From contig CM043959.1 of the NCBI GenBank assembly GCA_014529385.2, positions 8,273,526 through 8,337,525 of the forward strand: 64,000 nt of DNA. Direction: 5' to 3'. Below, one piece after another: positions 52,940-63,852 of the stretch. This DNA comes from Adiantum capillus-veneris. Taxonomy: Eukaryota > Streptophyta > Polypodiopsida > Polypodiales > Pteridaceae. Made by a program: the position numbers and the translations under genes. The notes below the pieces were generated by a model, which did no database searches, was not told the origin of the DNA, and worked only from the letters and a program-made list of their open reading frames with translations. How positions within the stretch are numbered: the first letter of the stretch is position 1; every line of letters begins with the position of its first letter.

Positions 52940-54650
52940 TATCGAGATGGTTATTATTCCATGGATTTTCTCCATGATGCCATGATGTGTTTCCATGATG
53001 ATCACAAGTTGTTCGTACTAATAGTTTCATTGTTGATATGGTTATAATTCCATGGAGTTGTTCCATGATACCATGATGTGTTCCCATGATGATTAAAAGT
53101 AGTCTATACTGATCGTTCAATTTATTGATATTGATATGGTTATTATTCCATGGAGTTTTTCATGATTCCATGATGTGTTTCCACGATGATTAAAAGTCAT
53201 TTGTAGTAGTGATCGTTCATTTTATTGATATGGTTATTATTCCGTAGAGTTGTTTTGTGATAGCATGACGTATTTTCATGGTGATTAATTAGAACTTGTT
53301 CGTATTGGTGATTCATTACTGACATGATTTTGATTTATAGAGTTGTCTCATGATGCCATGATACATTTTCATGATGATTAAAAATCATTCGTATTGATTG
53401 TATTTCTTTGAGATGATTATTCTTCCATGGAGCTGTTCCATGATGCCGTGATGCTTTTCCATGATGATTAGAAGTTGTTTTCATTGATCTTTCCTCACTA
53501 ATATGATCATTATTTGATAGAGTTTTTTCATGATTGCATGATATGTTTTCATGATTAGAAGTCATTTATATTGATCGTTCATTATTGAGATGATTATTAT
53601 TCCATGAAGTTGTTTCATGATATCATGATGCATTTTCATGGTGATTATAAATCATTCGTACAAATCATTTCTCATTGAGATGGTTATTCTTTTATGGAGT
53701 TATTCCATGATATCATTATATATTTCCATGGTGATTATAAGTTGTTTGTATGGATCATCTGTTACTAAGATGGTTATTCATTTATAGAGTTGTTCCATAA
53801 TACCATGATGTGTTTTCATGGTCATTTATTTACTGAGATAGTTATTATTTTATGGAGTTGTTCCATGAGACATGGTGTTTTTTCATAATGACTATAAGTC
53901 TTTTGTATAGAGCGTTTTCTAGTGAGATGATTATTATTCCATGGAGTTGTTCCACAATACCAATGCAGTTTTATGATGATTCCAAATTGCTTGTACTGAT
54001 TGTTTCTTATTGAGATGCTTTATTTTTCTGTAGCATTGTTTTTATGGATGACTCAGTATAATTGAGATGTTTTTTGTTAGATATATCCTTTGAATACGTT
54101 GGTTTCATTACATGATGATTCATTATGATTGAAATAATTATTGTTACATGAAGTCAATTCATTATACCATGTTGTTGTTTTATGTTCATTTGTAATGTTT
54201 AATATGACCATTTTATGATGTCATGATAGTGTTTCATGATATTTTATTATGTTTATTACCGTAGCTTTTTCATAATGATTCATGATGATGTTATGTTACT
54301 ATTTCACACTGACTCACAATGATTTGTATACTTGTTGCATGATGTCCTAGCACTCTTTCTCATGATGTATATTTGTTATGATGGAAAGAGTGATGCCATG
54401 GTACCTTTCCATGATAATTTGTGATGATTGAAATGATTATTATTTTATGGCTTTGCTTTATTATGCCATGATATTAGTTCATGTTCATTTGTAATGATTG
54501 AAATGATCATTTCATGAGGTCATGATATTGTTTTACTATATTATTTATTTGTAATGATTGTTTCATGATGTCATGATATCATTTCATTATCTTGTTTCAT
54601 GATATTTTTATATGTCTACTGTTTATTTCTTCATAGATTATCTCCATGAC
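52940..54650. repeat. ~90-bp degenerate tandem array rich in CCATGATG
   Basis: The landmark GA(T/G)AT(G)GTTATTATTCCATGGAG recurs near 52945, 53035, 53133, 53226, 53320, 53412, 53500, 53586, 53677, 53767, 53835 and 53925. The spacing is 70-98 bp, mostly near 90. Each unit continues TTGTTCCATGATGCCATGAT, G(T/C)(G/A)TTTTCATG(A/G)TGATTA and a GTA(C/T)TGATCGTTC-like end. Decay increases to the right. Confidence 0.88.
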
Positions 54651-54659
54651 GTCGTTCCA

Positions 54660-55000
54660 TGGTGATTTATTTCGCATCAAGAAAAACTACATTGAATAGA
54701 GTCCATACAAATAAGAGATCCCCATGGTAAAATTTGAGTACCGGCTTTGTATATATGTGCACATGTTACATGTATTTCATGTTAATTAGATTTAATAATA
54801 TATACATGGATTTAATCTTGATTTAATATATTTTGTGTATTGAAGTATTACAAATCATCTCCAAATACAATATGTTACAAAAAGCCGTATACCCGTCATC
54901 TCATTATACATGCTATGAGAAAAGGAAACTAATGCTATCTAGCTACCGCTAGACTGATGTCATCTAATCAAACGTCTCATCGTATCCAAGTGGAGTATCT
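54660..55000. other. AT-rich non-coding stretch
   Basis: No gene. It lies between the tandem array and the CACTA second ORF. Confidence 0.35.
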
Positions 55001-56017
55001 GTCGGATTCTACATTAAAAAACAATAAGACTTTCTGTAAGTATAAACATATAATTTACAAAACAATACAACCAATGGAATATAGCAAACCCTAATACTAA
55101 CCATGCCACCGCGAGAACTCAGAATGTCCATCACAGCGTTTAAGCCCTTTTTACCTGCGTACTCAGGCTCGTACAATGTGGGGTCACGTCCTATCATCAA
55201 CCATTGTTCAAAACATACAAACAATCCATTATGATAGAATTTAAAAATACAAATAGATGTAACTACCAAACCTAAAGAGCAATGCAGAAACACATACAAA
55301 ATCGGTCTCAAATGATTCCCACCCGTCGCTCCCCAAGTGGTGCGAGATCCCTCCCTCTACTCACGCTTTGATTGCCTCCTTTTGTTGCTTCCACTTGTCA
55401 GGATTCTCACGCACTACTCGCTTTGAATTCTTCCAATCTTCTTTGGCCAGCCAATCTAGTCTGTTCCACCCATGCTTTATTGCTTTTTGTACTTCAGAAC
55501 ACCTGTGCTTGCATTAGTCGCACATTCGAACCTTCATCAAGTCTTCATTAAAGCGCTCATCCCAACTTGACAATGAGAAACTTGTCATGCAGCATGCTGA
55601 TGACTTTGTCTTAAAGTCACTTGGCACTTCTCTCCAGGTGTTTAGTATGTAGTTTCTAAACACCTAAGAACAAAGACCACGCATGCGGGAGATCACCTTC
55701 TTGCCTTCATCATCCAAGATGATGCTACCACTGATGTTGACGGAGTACGGCATGCCCTCTCGCCTCTGACGTGTGAAACTCGGTTTCTGGTTAGGGGTCT
55801 CTAGCGGTGTGTCGATGGGGGTACAGATGTCAGGTGTCTCCATCGGAGTCTGGGCCCCAAAGTGAGGAGTGTCGATTGGGGTGACTCCCAAATGCTCCAA
55901 AACAGAGGGAGATGCTGAAGGAGTAGAACGACATGATGGTGCTCTAGAGCGATGATGATCCTTGTACCACCTCCTCTGCTGGGGTGACAAAGAAGAAAGA
56001 AACTCATCATTCTCCAT
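55000..56017 (-). pseudogene. CACTA element second ORF (plant En/Spm TnpA-like, Transposase_24 style)
   Basis: Met at 56017: MENDEFLSSLSPQQRRWYKD, a basic/Ser-rich stretch, then repeated PIDTP/METPD/LETP motifs (GVTPIDTP, TPMETPDICTPIDTPLETPN). Next come VNISGSIILDDEGKKVISRM and, after a TAG at 55664, VFRNYILNTWREVPSDFKTK. After further breaks: DERFNEDLMKVRMCD, CSEVQKAIKHGWNRLDWLAK, EDWKNSKRVVRENPDKWKQQ and SHHLGSDGWESFE. The end near 55200-55100 has IGRDPTLYEPEYAGKKGL. Order and texture fit the second CACTA protein (DNA-binding, TnpA-type) found downstream of TNP2. Stops or unspliced introns interrupt it. Confidence 0.65.
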
Positions 56018-56076
56018 AGCCACATTAAATGCACGAACATTTAATCTTAATATTGAATGGAGAAGAAAACATGGAC

Positions 56077-56081
<5 letters not shown>

Positions 56082-56118
<37 letters not shown>
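56082..56118. repeat. (AG)n microsatellite
   Basis: AG run 56082-56118, just upstream of the second CACTA ORF. Confidence 0.95.
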
Positions 56119-56122
<4 letters not shown>

Positions 56123-56208
56123 CATAAAAGGAGAGGGATTCCTATGTAGTGAGATTCCTGTGAAGTTCTTGTGAATTTGTCTCCCACGTGAATTCTACGT
56201 ATCTTGTA

Positions 56209-56477
56209 AAAGCACTACGCTCCGAGTGCAATGGAGACTAAGACTGCAATCGCGAAGGAGGTGATCTATCTCTGCTCATAGATGTTGCTCGCCCCTCCAC
56301 TAGATCTAGTTGATCGGGTGAAAGAGACTCTAAGAAGCAGTAGTAGTGCTTCTTAGCGTCTCTTTCATCCGATCAACTAGATATAGTGGAGGGACGAGCA
56401 CAATTTATGAGCAGAGACGGATCACCTCCTGCAGGATTGCAACCTCAATCTCCATCGCATTCGGAGTGTGGTGCTCA
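56209..56477. repeat. Large inverted repeat, ~128-bp arms, ~11-bp loop
   Basis: Left arm 56209-56337, right arm 56349-56477. Paired landmarks: AGCACTACGCTCCGAGTGC with GCATTCGGAGTGTGGTGCT; GAGGTGATCTATCTCTGCTC with GAGCAGAGACGGATCACCTC; CCCTCCACTAGATCTAGTTG with CAACTAGATATAGTGGAGGG; AAAGAGACTCTAAGAAGCA with TGCTTCTTAGCGTCTCTTT. Arm identity is about 85 percent by eye. It lies between TNP2 and the second ORF of the CACTA element. Read outward-in, both arms are open in the same frame up to a shared stop codon position (LCS followed by a stop), so the arms look like an inverted duplication of a short coding stretch. Confidence 0.92.
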
Positions 56478-56756
56478 TTGACATATCAGATTTTCACCAC
56501 ACATCGAGGAGTGTCCCTGCTTTTGAGAACATACCTGGAGCATACGTACCTGGAGTGGACACAATGACGATTAAACACAATTTAAATTTCTCGAGTATAG
56601 CATATAGACAGGAATGGACAAAAAGCCACATGAATACAATATATATTATAAAACATAGCAAAATTGTTCAAATACAATGTTTATGGCTTTAAGAGGTCTC
56701 TCTCTCATCCTCGCATAGCTCAGCATAACTCCCTATATCTATATAGAGATCTCTGT

Positions 56757-59700
56757 TTAGGCAGATGTCCTCCATTTCATTTTGTAGATTCTCTGCATGC
56801 ATCCCATAGAGAGTAGCAGCTTGATGCTCGTGTGGCACCAGCTCAAGTGAGCATCTTCTTCAATATCCTCCATTGATGCCGTTGTGATTGGCACATGGTA
56901 GCCCTCATATGTCCGTGCACTACGAGGGGCTACCTCTATGACGTACCACCAGTTTGATGCAGACTTTGTAGGATGAAATATCACATGCCAGAGCCACATA
57001 ACTTACATGAGAGCTTCCAAGCACATAACTTCTAAAATTGTATGTTAACTATTTACATGCTTACTTGTTCACAATGCTCGGGTAGTACAAAAGTGTCTCT
57101 TAGGTCGATCCATCTTTTAGTTGAATCCACCTCAAGGAAACCAGACTCTCCTCTACGCACAGTAGAGTTGCAACCCTCCATGTTTATCTTGAACCATTGC
57201 ACGTCGAACAAGTCGACAAAAGTACCTCTATAATCGATCCTCAAAATCTCTTGTAGCGTGCCGAAGTAAGTGAGTTCCACCACCACAGGATCTACATCAG
57301 AGGACTGTCGTTGACTAGACTGTTCAAATTTTTCCATGATTCCACAATCTTTAGTAAAATGCTTTGTGTCGATCCGTTCCACCCTAAAACGTCAACCTTT
57401 ACACCATGTTGTTGTGTATGACTTATACTACAACCATCAAAGATTATGAGTGGCCGTTCAAACATCTAGGAAGTCACTAGTCGTACATTGCGAACTTACC
57501 TTGGTTGCGCAACCCTGAGAGTACTCCCACTCCTCCTCAATCACTTCTTCACCACATTGTTGTGTACTTTTCAATTGGTTGTGCAACCATCTTAAGCTCA
57601 TGAATGTTGGTAGGCTCTCCAGGCTTGCCAGATAATGCATCGGTGGTCGTCTTCCTCATCTCCACTCGATCCATGCCCTTTGTCACTCTTGATTTTCATC
57701 CTTGTATTGTGAAATCCACTATTGCATCATCGGATTGTGAAGCATGCAAATCCGATTGATTTTAGCCTTTAGATCTTCCGTCATCTTCTTCTCAACACCG
57801 AGATTGCACATGACAATCCCAAATATGCGCTCATCATATATGGTTCGCCATAGTGTGTCTCGAGATTTAACAAATCCATCTAGCCACTCTCCAATGTAAA
57901 CTAGGGACTCTGATACCAGCCAGCCCTCAGGACGTGCCTTCTGACGCACCTATTCCTTGAGTTTTTTCATGAAATGTTCTAAAAAGAAAATCCATTTGGA
58001 ATGTACTGTGCCAGCTATTTCCACCTTATCAACTATGTAAACAAGAAGATACACTTGAATGGTTAGCATGGTAGTAGGAAAGTGTTTCTCAAACATGCCC
58101 ACAACCTCTGCAACATTTAGTTTGGAAAATGGTATAAAATCTACATTGATCTCCTTTTGTGAGATCCATTGCACCAACTTCGCAAGTTTGTAGATTGTGT
58201 TACGGACATCAGGAGACAAACATCTCTCAATGGCCACCGCTAAAATAAACTGCAAAACACGTCTAGCAATGATATTAAAGTCAACACACGAATTTGTTAC
58301 ACAATTCTCACTATGATATATTCCACTTCAAAGATACCTCACACGTTTTATGCGAGTCATGTGACTTCAAACTGGTAATCTTTTCTTCTTTAGTGAAACA
58401 CGTTCGGAGCGAGTACATAACACCATTGGGGGTCCTCATAGATCGAATGGTCTCTTTTACTTTGCGCTCTTGGTCTCTCGTCAAAATCCATGCCACTTTA
58501 GCGAGTTTTATCGATCCATCAGATGTTGTCTGCGTCCAATATTGATCCATACGATCCACATTTCTAAGGTCAACCCTGGCTCCCAAAAAATCTTTCTTGC
58601 TGGTTAGATGGTCCCACAGCAGATTACCAACATTCTTGAATACGTGCATTGGATTAAGAAAGTGATTGATCATGAGTCTAGGCCAATATGGTAACTTGTA
58701 CCATAAAGAGAGTCTCTTTATCCCTGGGGGCAAACCGTCATCACACATCTCCTTCTACTCTAGCCATTCTTATGCAGACATCCTCGGTGGCTCTCCTCCC
58801 AAAAAGCCATCGCGTAACACATGATTCTCTAGAAGATACCCTTGATGACCTTCATAGATTTGCTTCTTCAATAGGGCACCCGATGTGCATTAAGTCTAGG
58901 TCCACATGTGACACATGGTTTGTATCCACTTGTTTGAAGCCCTGCATGTATACACATGACAATAGGTAAGCTTGAGAAAAACCAAGATTTAGAGCGCTTG
59001 AGTTTGAGTGTAAATTACCTGAGCATTCTATTAGTCGGGGATAGTCATGCATGGTCCACATTAGAATGCCTCTGATCAAAGAATTCCGTCGACCTGGGTG
59101 TCGGCTCATATCTACCACTTCTATGCCAATCCACAATTGTTATATCTCGTCCAATAGTGGACAAAGATACAAATCCATATTCTTCACTTTATACCACGTC
59201 GGCACAATCAAACATAGCCACAGCTGCCCCTTCTTGGTAGTCCACGGGGGAATGTTATAGTTGATGATGACAATGGGCCATACAGTGTAAGAAGTTGATC
59301 TTAAACCAAATGGATTTACGCCATCCATAGCTAGACCTAGGTGTAAATTTTGAGCTTCCCTAGCAAAATCTGGCCATGTTTTGTCTATATGTTTCCAGGC
59401 CGCGCAATCTGCAGGAATCCGTAGCACACCATCCGAAGATTTATTCTCCCCATGCCATGATGCTAGGGCGTCCATGGACTTACATTCAAAGAAATGCTTG
59501 ATGCGAGGAAGCAGAGAAAAATGTTGCAAAACCTTTTGTGGATTTTTCGTTCCATGGAGATCTACTCGATATCTCTCGGAATCACATTTCGGACACTTCT
59601 CCATGTCTATGTATTTCCCTCTGAAAAGAATGCAGCCATTAGGACAAGCGTGAATCAAATTGTAATCCATCCCCAAGTTTTGCAAGATCTTTCTTGCTTC

Positions 59701-60292
59701 CTCTCTGGAATCTAGCATCACATTATCAGCTGGCAATATGTGCTCTTTGAGCAATCTACACAGTGCAAAAAATGTGGTACACTTGTGTAAGTAATCTATC
59801 AAATCATTATACATCTAGAGTTTTTTATTAAAGTAAACACATTGTAATAGATCACCTGAAAAGTGTTGTGACGCTAGTGTCCCTCTATCCAAACTTTACC
59901 TGCATGTTGAGAAGAATGAGGAGCACCTTCAATCTAAATACACTTGCTATACCATACAATTGCGTATCGGCTTCACTTTTCATATCATCATAGATAAGCC
60001 TTTCTGAATCCATGATCGTCTCAATCACTTCATTGATCTCGGGCTCAAACGTTGCCTCGTTGGGAATGTGGTATGCATGATCATCGTCTGAGCTGTCAGA
60101 GGCTACATCTTGTGGCCTCATGTATGCTGCTTGACCAAAGCGCCTGCGAACACGTCTATTGGGTTGCAAGATTACTGCCTATTGGCCAGCGTCAGAGTCC
60201 GACGAGTTATAATTGGCAACAACTCGATCTATAATAGATGGATGAACTCGCCGAATTTGCAAACGTGCTGCAAAAAAACGTTTCTTGTCCAT
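56757..60292 (-). pseudogene. TNP2: CACTA transposase TNP2, three visible introns, premature stops
   Basis: Start ATG 60292 (MDKKRFFAARLQIRRVHPSI). Three GT-AG introns: 59899-59815 (85 nt), 59018-58942 (77 nt) and 58337-58250 (88 nt). The first two have good donor and acceptor context. Domains: N-terminal CHACPNGCILFRGKYID-type zinc stretch (HACPNGC, CPKC); the TNP2 core LHLGLAMDGVNPFGLRSTSY, WPIVIINYNIPPW, LMWTMHDYP; ILTRDQERKVKETIRSMRTP, NGVMYSLRTCFTKEEKITSL and KSHDSHK; a DUF4218-like region (SPDVRNTIYKLAKLVQWISQ, FILEHFMKKLKE, RQKARPEG); and a DUF4216-like end (YFGTLQEILRIDYRG, RRGESGFLEVDSTKRWIDL, PTKSASNWWYVIEV). In-frame stops occur at 60179-60181, 59140-59142 and 57950-57952. TNP2 is the cut-and-paste transposase. 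Confidence 0.9.
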
Positions 60293-60299
60293 CGCACAA

Positions 60300-60437
60300 C
60301 ATGCTTGCATTGATTACAAGGACATAAGATCCTTGTTGAAAGATAGGTGTTTCGGTTGGACGACCCCACATCCTCGTCACTACTCATAATGAAGGTAAAA
60401 ACCTTCAAACCTAGACATAAATTTAATCTTCTATTGG

Positions 60438-60444
<7 letters not shown>
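60300..60444. other. CACTA flank, no terminus seen
   Basis: Upstream side of TNP2. I looked for an inverted CACTA end (TAGTG) matching any left terminus and found none that pairs. Confidence 0.3.

Positions 60445-60513
<69 letters not shown>
60445..60513. repeat. (CT)n microsatellite, ~69 bp
   Basis: Perfect CT run. Confidence 0.97.
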
Positions 60514-60516
<3 letters not shown>

Positions 60517-61045
60517 TTCACACTATAAACTACCTCACATTCTCTAGTCATGTCCAATCCGCGCACACCTCGGTCTAGAGGTGCACGGAGATCAAAACCA
60601 CCGGGTTATAATCTCGTCTTTATTGGTCAATGCCTATATTTGTGAATACAATAAATCTACACACCCACGTCTACATGATAGTGCATGTAGTGGACAAAAT
60701 GCCTTTGCCTCTTCTCTAGCTGTAGCAATTCACAGCATCTTAACATCTCTTCACACCAGATCTTTGTTCTAGGGAATACTTAGCACATTACATGTTGGCC
60801 TCCAATCTTAGTATCATGCCATTGAAAGCTTTCCAACTTAAGGCCACATCTGTAGAGAGGAAGAGAGGGATCGCCGCTCGCCTAACAATCCCGAAGGTAG
60901 ACTAAAACTAAATCCAAAATCTAACCTAATTGAACATATGGTAATTCGTGGCTAATTGAATTTGTTTAGTGTGTCAGATTTTGATGGGAATATACATATT
61001 GTTGTGTAAGTAGTGTTTGCTCTTTGGGCAAATCCTTCATTGACA
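60514..61045. other. Non-coding stretch
   Basis: No gene. Short frames without motifs. Confidence 0.3.
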
Positions 61046-61217
61046 TGCACTAAAATCTAACCTAAATCTAATATATTCTTAAATCGAACATAAATCTAGA
61101 CTAATCTAGTCTGAAACTCAAAATAAACCTAAATATAATCTAATCTTAAATCTAACCTAAACCTAAATGTAATCTAACTTAAATCTGAAGCTAATCTAGT
61201 TAATCTCAAATCTTATC
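61046..61217. repeat. CTAAAT-rich degenerate repeat, left block
   Basis: AATCTAACCTAAATCTAA-type words at irregular 6-13-bp spacing. Resumes at 61828 after an insertion. Confidence 0.75.
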
Positions 61218-61221
61218 TTAA

Positions 61222-61823
61222 CGCTAGTCCTGTAAAAAATCAGCCACTTTTGTGGCTTTTTGAGACTTTTGTAAAAAAAACAAAAAACACTATGTTAGTT
61301 ATCTAAATAGAAAACGGTTTCAGGGAGTTATGACCAATGCTCAATATGAGTTGATAAAAAATAGTACATAGCTAAATGAAGGTTTCAAGGTGTCTTTCCA
61401 TTGCCATCTTCTACAACTAATTTGTGCAAATGGATAATTTCTTTATATTTTCTTTTGAAAGTAAATCAAATCATTGTTAAGTAGGCCCAAACTTCTTTGA
61501 AAAATACCTCATTATGTATGTGATAGATGTACCAAGCTTTTTTAACCCATATACAAAGACTGCTGACATTTTTTACCTCTCCAAGTTAAGTGTTGAAGTG
61601 CAATTTTACGTAAAATTTACTTATTTTAGCAAAGTAATTTTTTTATTTTTGCGTTTTTCATGTAAATTGTGTATTTAGAAACCTTTTTTATATCTTGCAA
61701 CCATAATTAAGAAGTTCATGAAATTTTGATGTCATATGCAAAAGTTATGTTTCATTTACTAGAAACCTGATGTGAGCCATTTTTGTGGCTTCAGCCATTT
61801 TGTGGCTCATTACAAGTCTAGTG
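61222..61823. mobile_element. TTAA-flanked inverted-repeat element, 602 bp
   Basis: It interrupts the CTAAAT-rich repeat. It is flanked by TTAA on both sides (61218-61221 and 61824-61827). Ends are CGCTAGTCCTGTAA (left) and, reverse-complemented, CACTAGACTTGTAA (right), 11 of 14 matching. Each is followed by GCCAC/GTGGC palindromes (ATCAGCCACTTTTGTGGCTT left; GAGCCATTTTTGTGGCTTCA and GCCATTTTGTGGCTC right). TTAA target sites and CxxTAG starts are features of piggyBac-type elements. There is no open frame, so it would be a non-autonomous element. Another inverted-repeat class with chance TTAA is possible. Confidence 0.6.
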
Positions 61824-61827
61824 TTAA

Positions 61828-62210
61828 TATTAAATCTAAATCTATTCTAATCTTTAACTCAACATAAACCTAAATCTAATCCAATCTTAAATCCTAAACC
61901 TAGATGGAACCTAACTTAAATCTAACCTAGCTAGCTAATTTTAAATCTAACCTAATATTAATTTTACATAAATCTAAATCTAGCTTAATCTTAAACTCAA
62001 CATAAACATAAATCTAAATGTAATATAACCTAATCTTAAATCTTAACCTAACCTTAAGTCTAACCTAATTTTAAATTTAGCATAAATTTTAAATATAAGT
62101 TAAATGTAATCTAACTTAATCCTAGATCTTAATCTAACCTAATTTTAATTAAATGTAATTTTAAATCTAACCTAACCCTAAATCTTAATATAACATCTCA
62201 TTTCATATTT
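61828..62210. repeat. CTAAAT-rich degenerate repeat, right block
   Basis: Continuation of the left block with AATCTAACCTAA and CTAAATCTAAT words. It resembles a decayed telomere-type CCCTAAA repeat only loosely. Confidence 0.75.
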
Positions 62211-62222
62211 TCTCTACTTTTT

Positions 62223-62225
<3 letters not shown>

Positions 62226-62289
<64 letters not shown>
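62226..62289. repeat. (CT)n microsatellite, ~63 bp
   Basis: Perfect CT run just beyond the 3' end of the second LINE. On the LINE strand it is an (AG)n tail. Confidence 0.97.
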
Positions 62290-62291
<2 letters not shown>

Positions 62292-62313
62292 TGAAAATCC
62301 TTTTGTTACATTT

Positions 62314-63821
62314 TTACATTTTGTGTAGTATCATGAGACACCTCTGTTTGAGGTCCTGCCTTTTAAGTGCCACAATGTCTTCCATCATCCTGAGTTTGAT
62401 AAGCTCCACAGGAAATGAGCTACCAAAAAGCACAATGTGATCATACATAACCTTGTTCCTCAAGTCCCATATAATCCATAAGAACCTAGTACTGAAAGAC
62501 AACAGACAAAAGGACATAGCATCATCCTTAGAAGACAACAAACCAAATATACATTTGAATTTAGAGATTTTACAATTCCATGCCTCATTCCACCAATGTC
62601 TGGCCCACTGCCACCACTCAACAACCACAGTACAATGCCAAAATACATGTCTAATAGTCTCAACTCTGTTACATCTGGGACACTTCCCATCACCAATGTT
62701 TTTTTTAAACATTACATCAGCATTGGGGAGTCCCCCAATCAAGCATCTCCACCAGAAAACTTTGAACTTAAATGAAGCCTGACAGTGCCATATTCTAGAG
62801 AATAGCTGAGACCACCAATCACTATCTCTATTCATTGCCCATATTTTATTGCATTTGTCTTGAATTGTGAGGGGAGGAAGCAAGATCCTGTAAAAATCTC
62901 TTGTCTATGAAGTCCACCAGTTCTTTTGAGCATCTGGGAAGGACCAGTCTCTGAATCTGTCCTCCTCCAAGGTATTGATAGGTACCTGCAGGTTGTTGAC
63001 TGAGGCACATAGCAGGTTCCATGGTATTCTGAAGCCATAGTGTAGCCTGAAGTGTCTTCTAGCTGTCAAAAAAGTACTAAACCTGGACTCAGAGTCTACC
63101 ACTTGACCAATGGAGCAGATGCCCTTCCTGAAAAAGGAAAGGGCATTCCTCCCCAAATCTTTAGTAGGCACAACTCTAAAAACAAAACTCCAAAATATAT
63201 TTTCAACTGAAAGAGAGTTGCGCATGTATCTCATTCTCCCCTGCCAAATCACAAGTGCGAAGACATGCTTCGAGGACACTATCAGCATATTTGAAATATC
63301 ATAACCAGTTTTAATAGGGGCAGCTGTAAACAATTTGTCCCAATCACTCAAAGACCAACAGCCATGAAAATAGAAGACAGAGGATCTGATCAGACCCCAT
63401 ATGCATACAACCCAATCATGTGAAGGATGCAGCATGTATTTAATAAAAGTTTCCCTTCTAGCCAGAGCATGCAGCAGGTTCATAATTCCACAGACTCCCA
63501 TGCTTTAGGAAAGAGGTAATACATCCCAAGCAACCCAAAAAATTGATACTCTCTTACAATTCCACGAAAATATATTCATTACTGAGTTGAAGACCTGCAG
63601 ATTTGTTTTAGAACAAGGCAGACAAGGAAAAAAATACAGCAGATATGGCATAAGAATAGATTGAATTATCCTCAATCTGACATGTAGTGGCCACTCCTCA
63701 TAGTGCCATGAAGCAACTTTACTGTAAACTCTGTTGAGCACCCAGTCCTGCAATTCAGCAATGGTAACATGCACCCCTATAGGATACCCTAAATGCCTGA
63801 AGATATGACCCTTAGGAAATT

Positions 63822-63852
<31 letters not shown>

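Larger units (their letters stand above)
55000..60300 (-). mobile_element. CACTA (En/Spm) DNA transposon body, ends not found
   Basis: Contains TNP2 (60292 to about 56757) followed by a TnpA-like ORF (56017 to about 55000) in the same orientation, the usual CACTA gene order, with a long inverted repeat between them. CACTA elements move by cut-and-paste and duplicate 3 bp. I could not identify CACTA termini flanking this body. The CACTATAAGAGG at 45133 is one candidate for the distal end. Premature stops in TNP2 make this copy non-autonomous. Confidence 0.75.

Noticed and set aside
60660-60700. CACTA right terminus at GCATGTAGTG
   Set aside because: Its reverse complement does not match the CACTATAAGAGG end or any other candidate.
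61046-62210. Possible interstitial telomeric repeat
   Set aside because: Words are CTAAAT and CTAACCTAA at irregular spacing, not CCCTAAA arrays.
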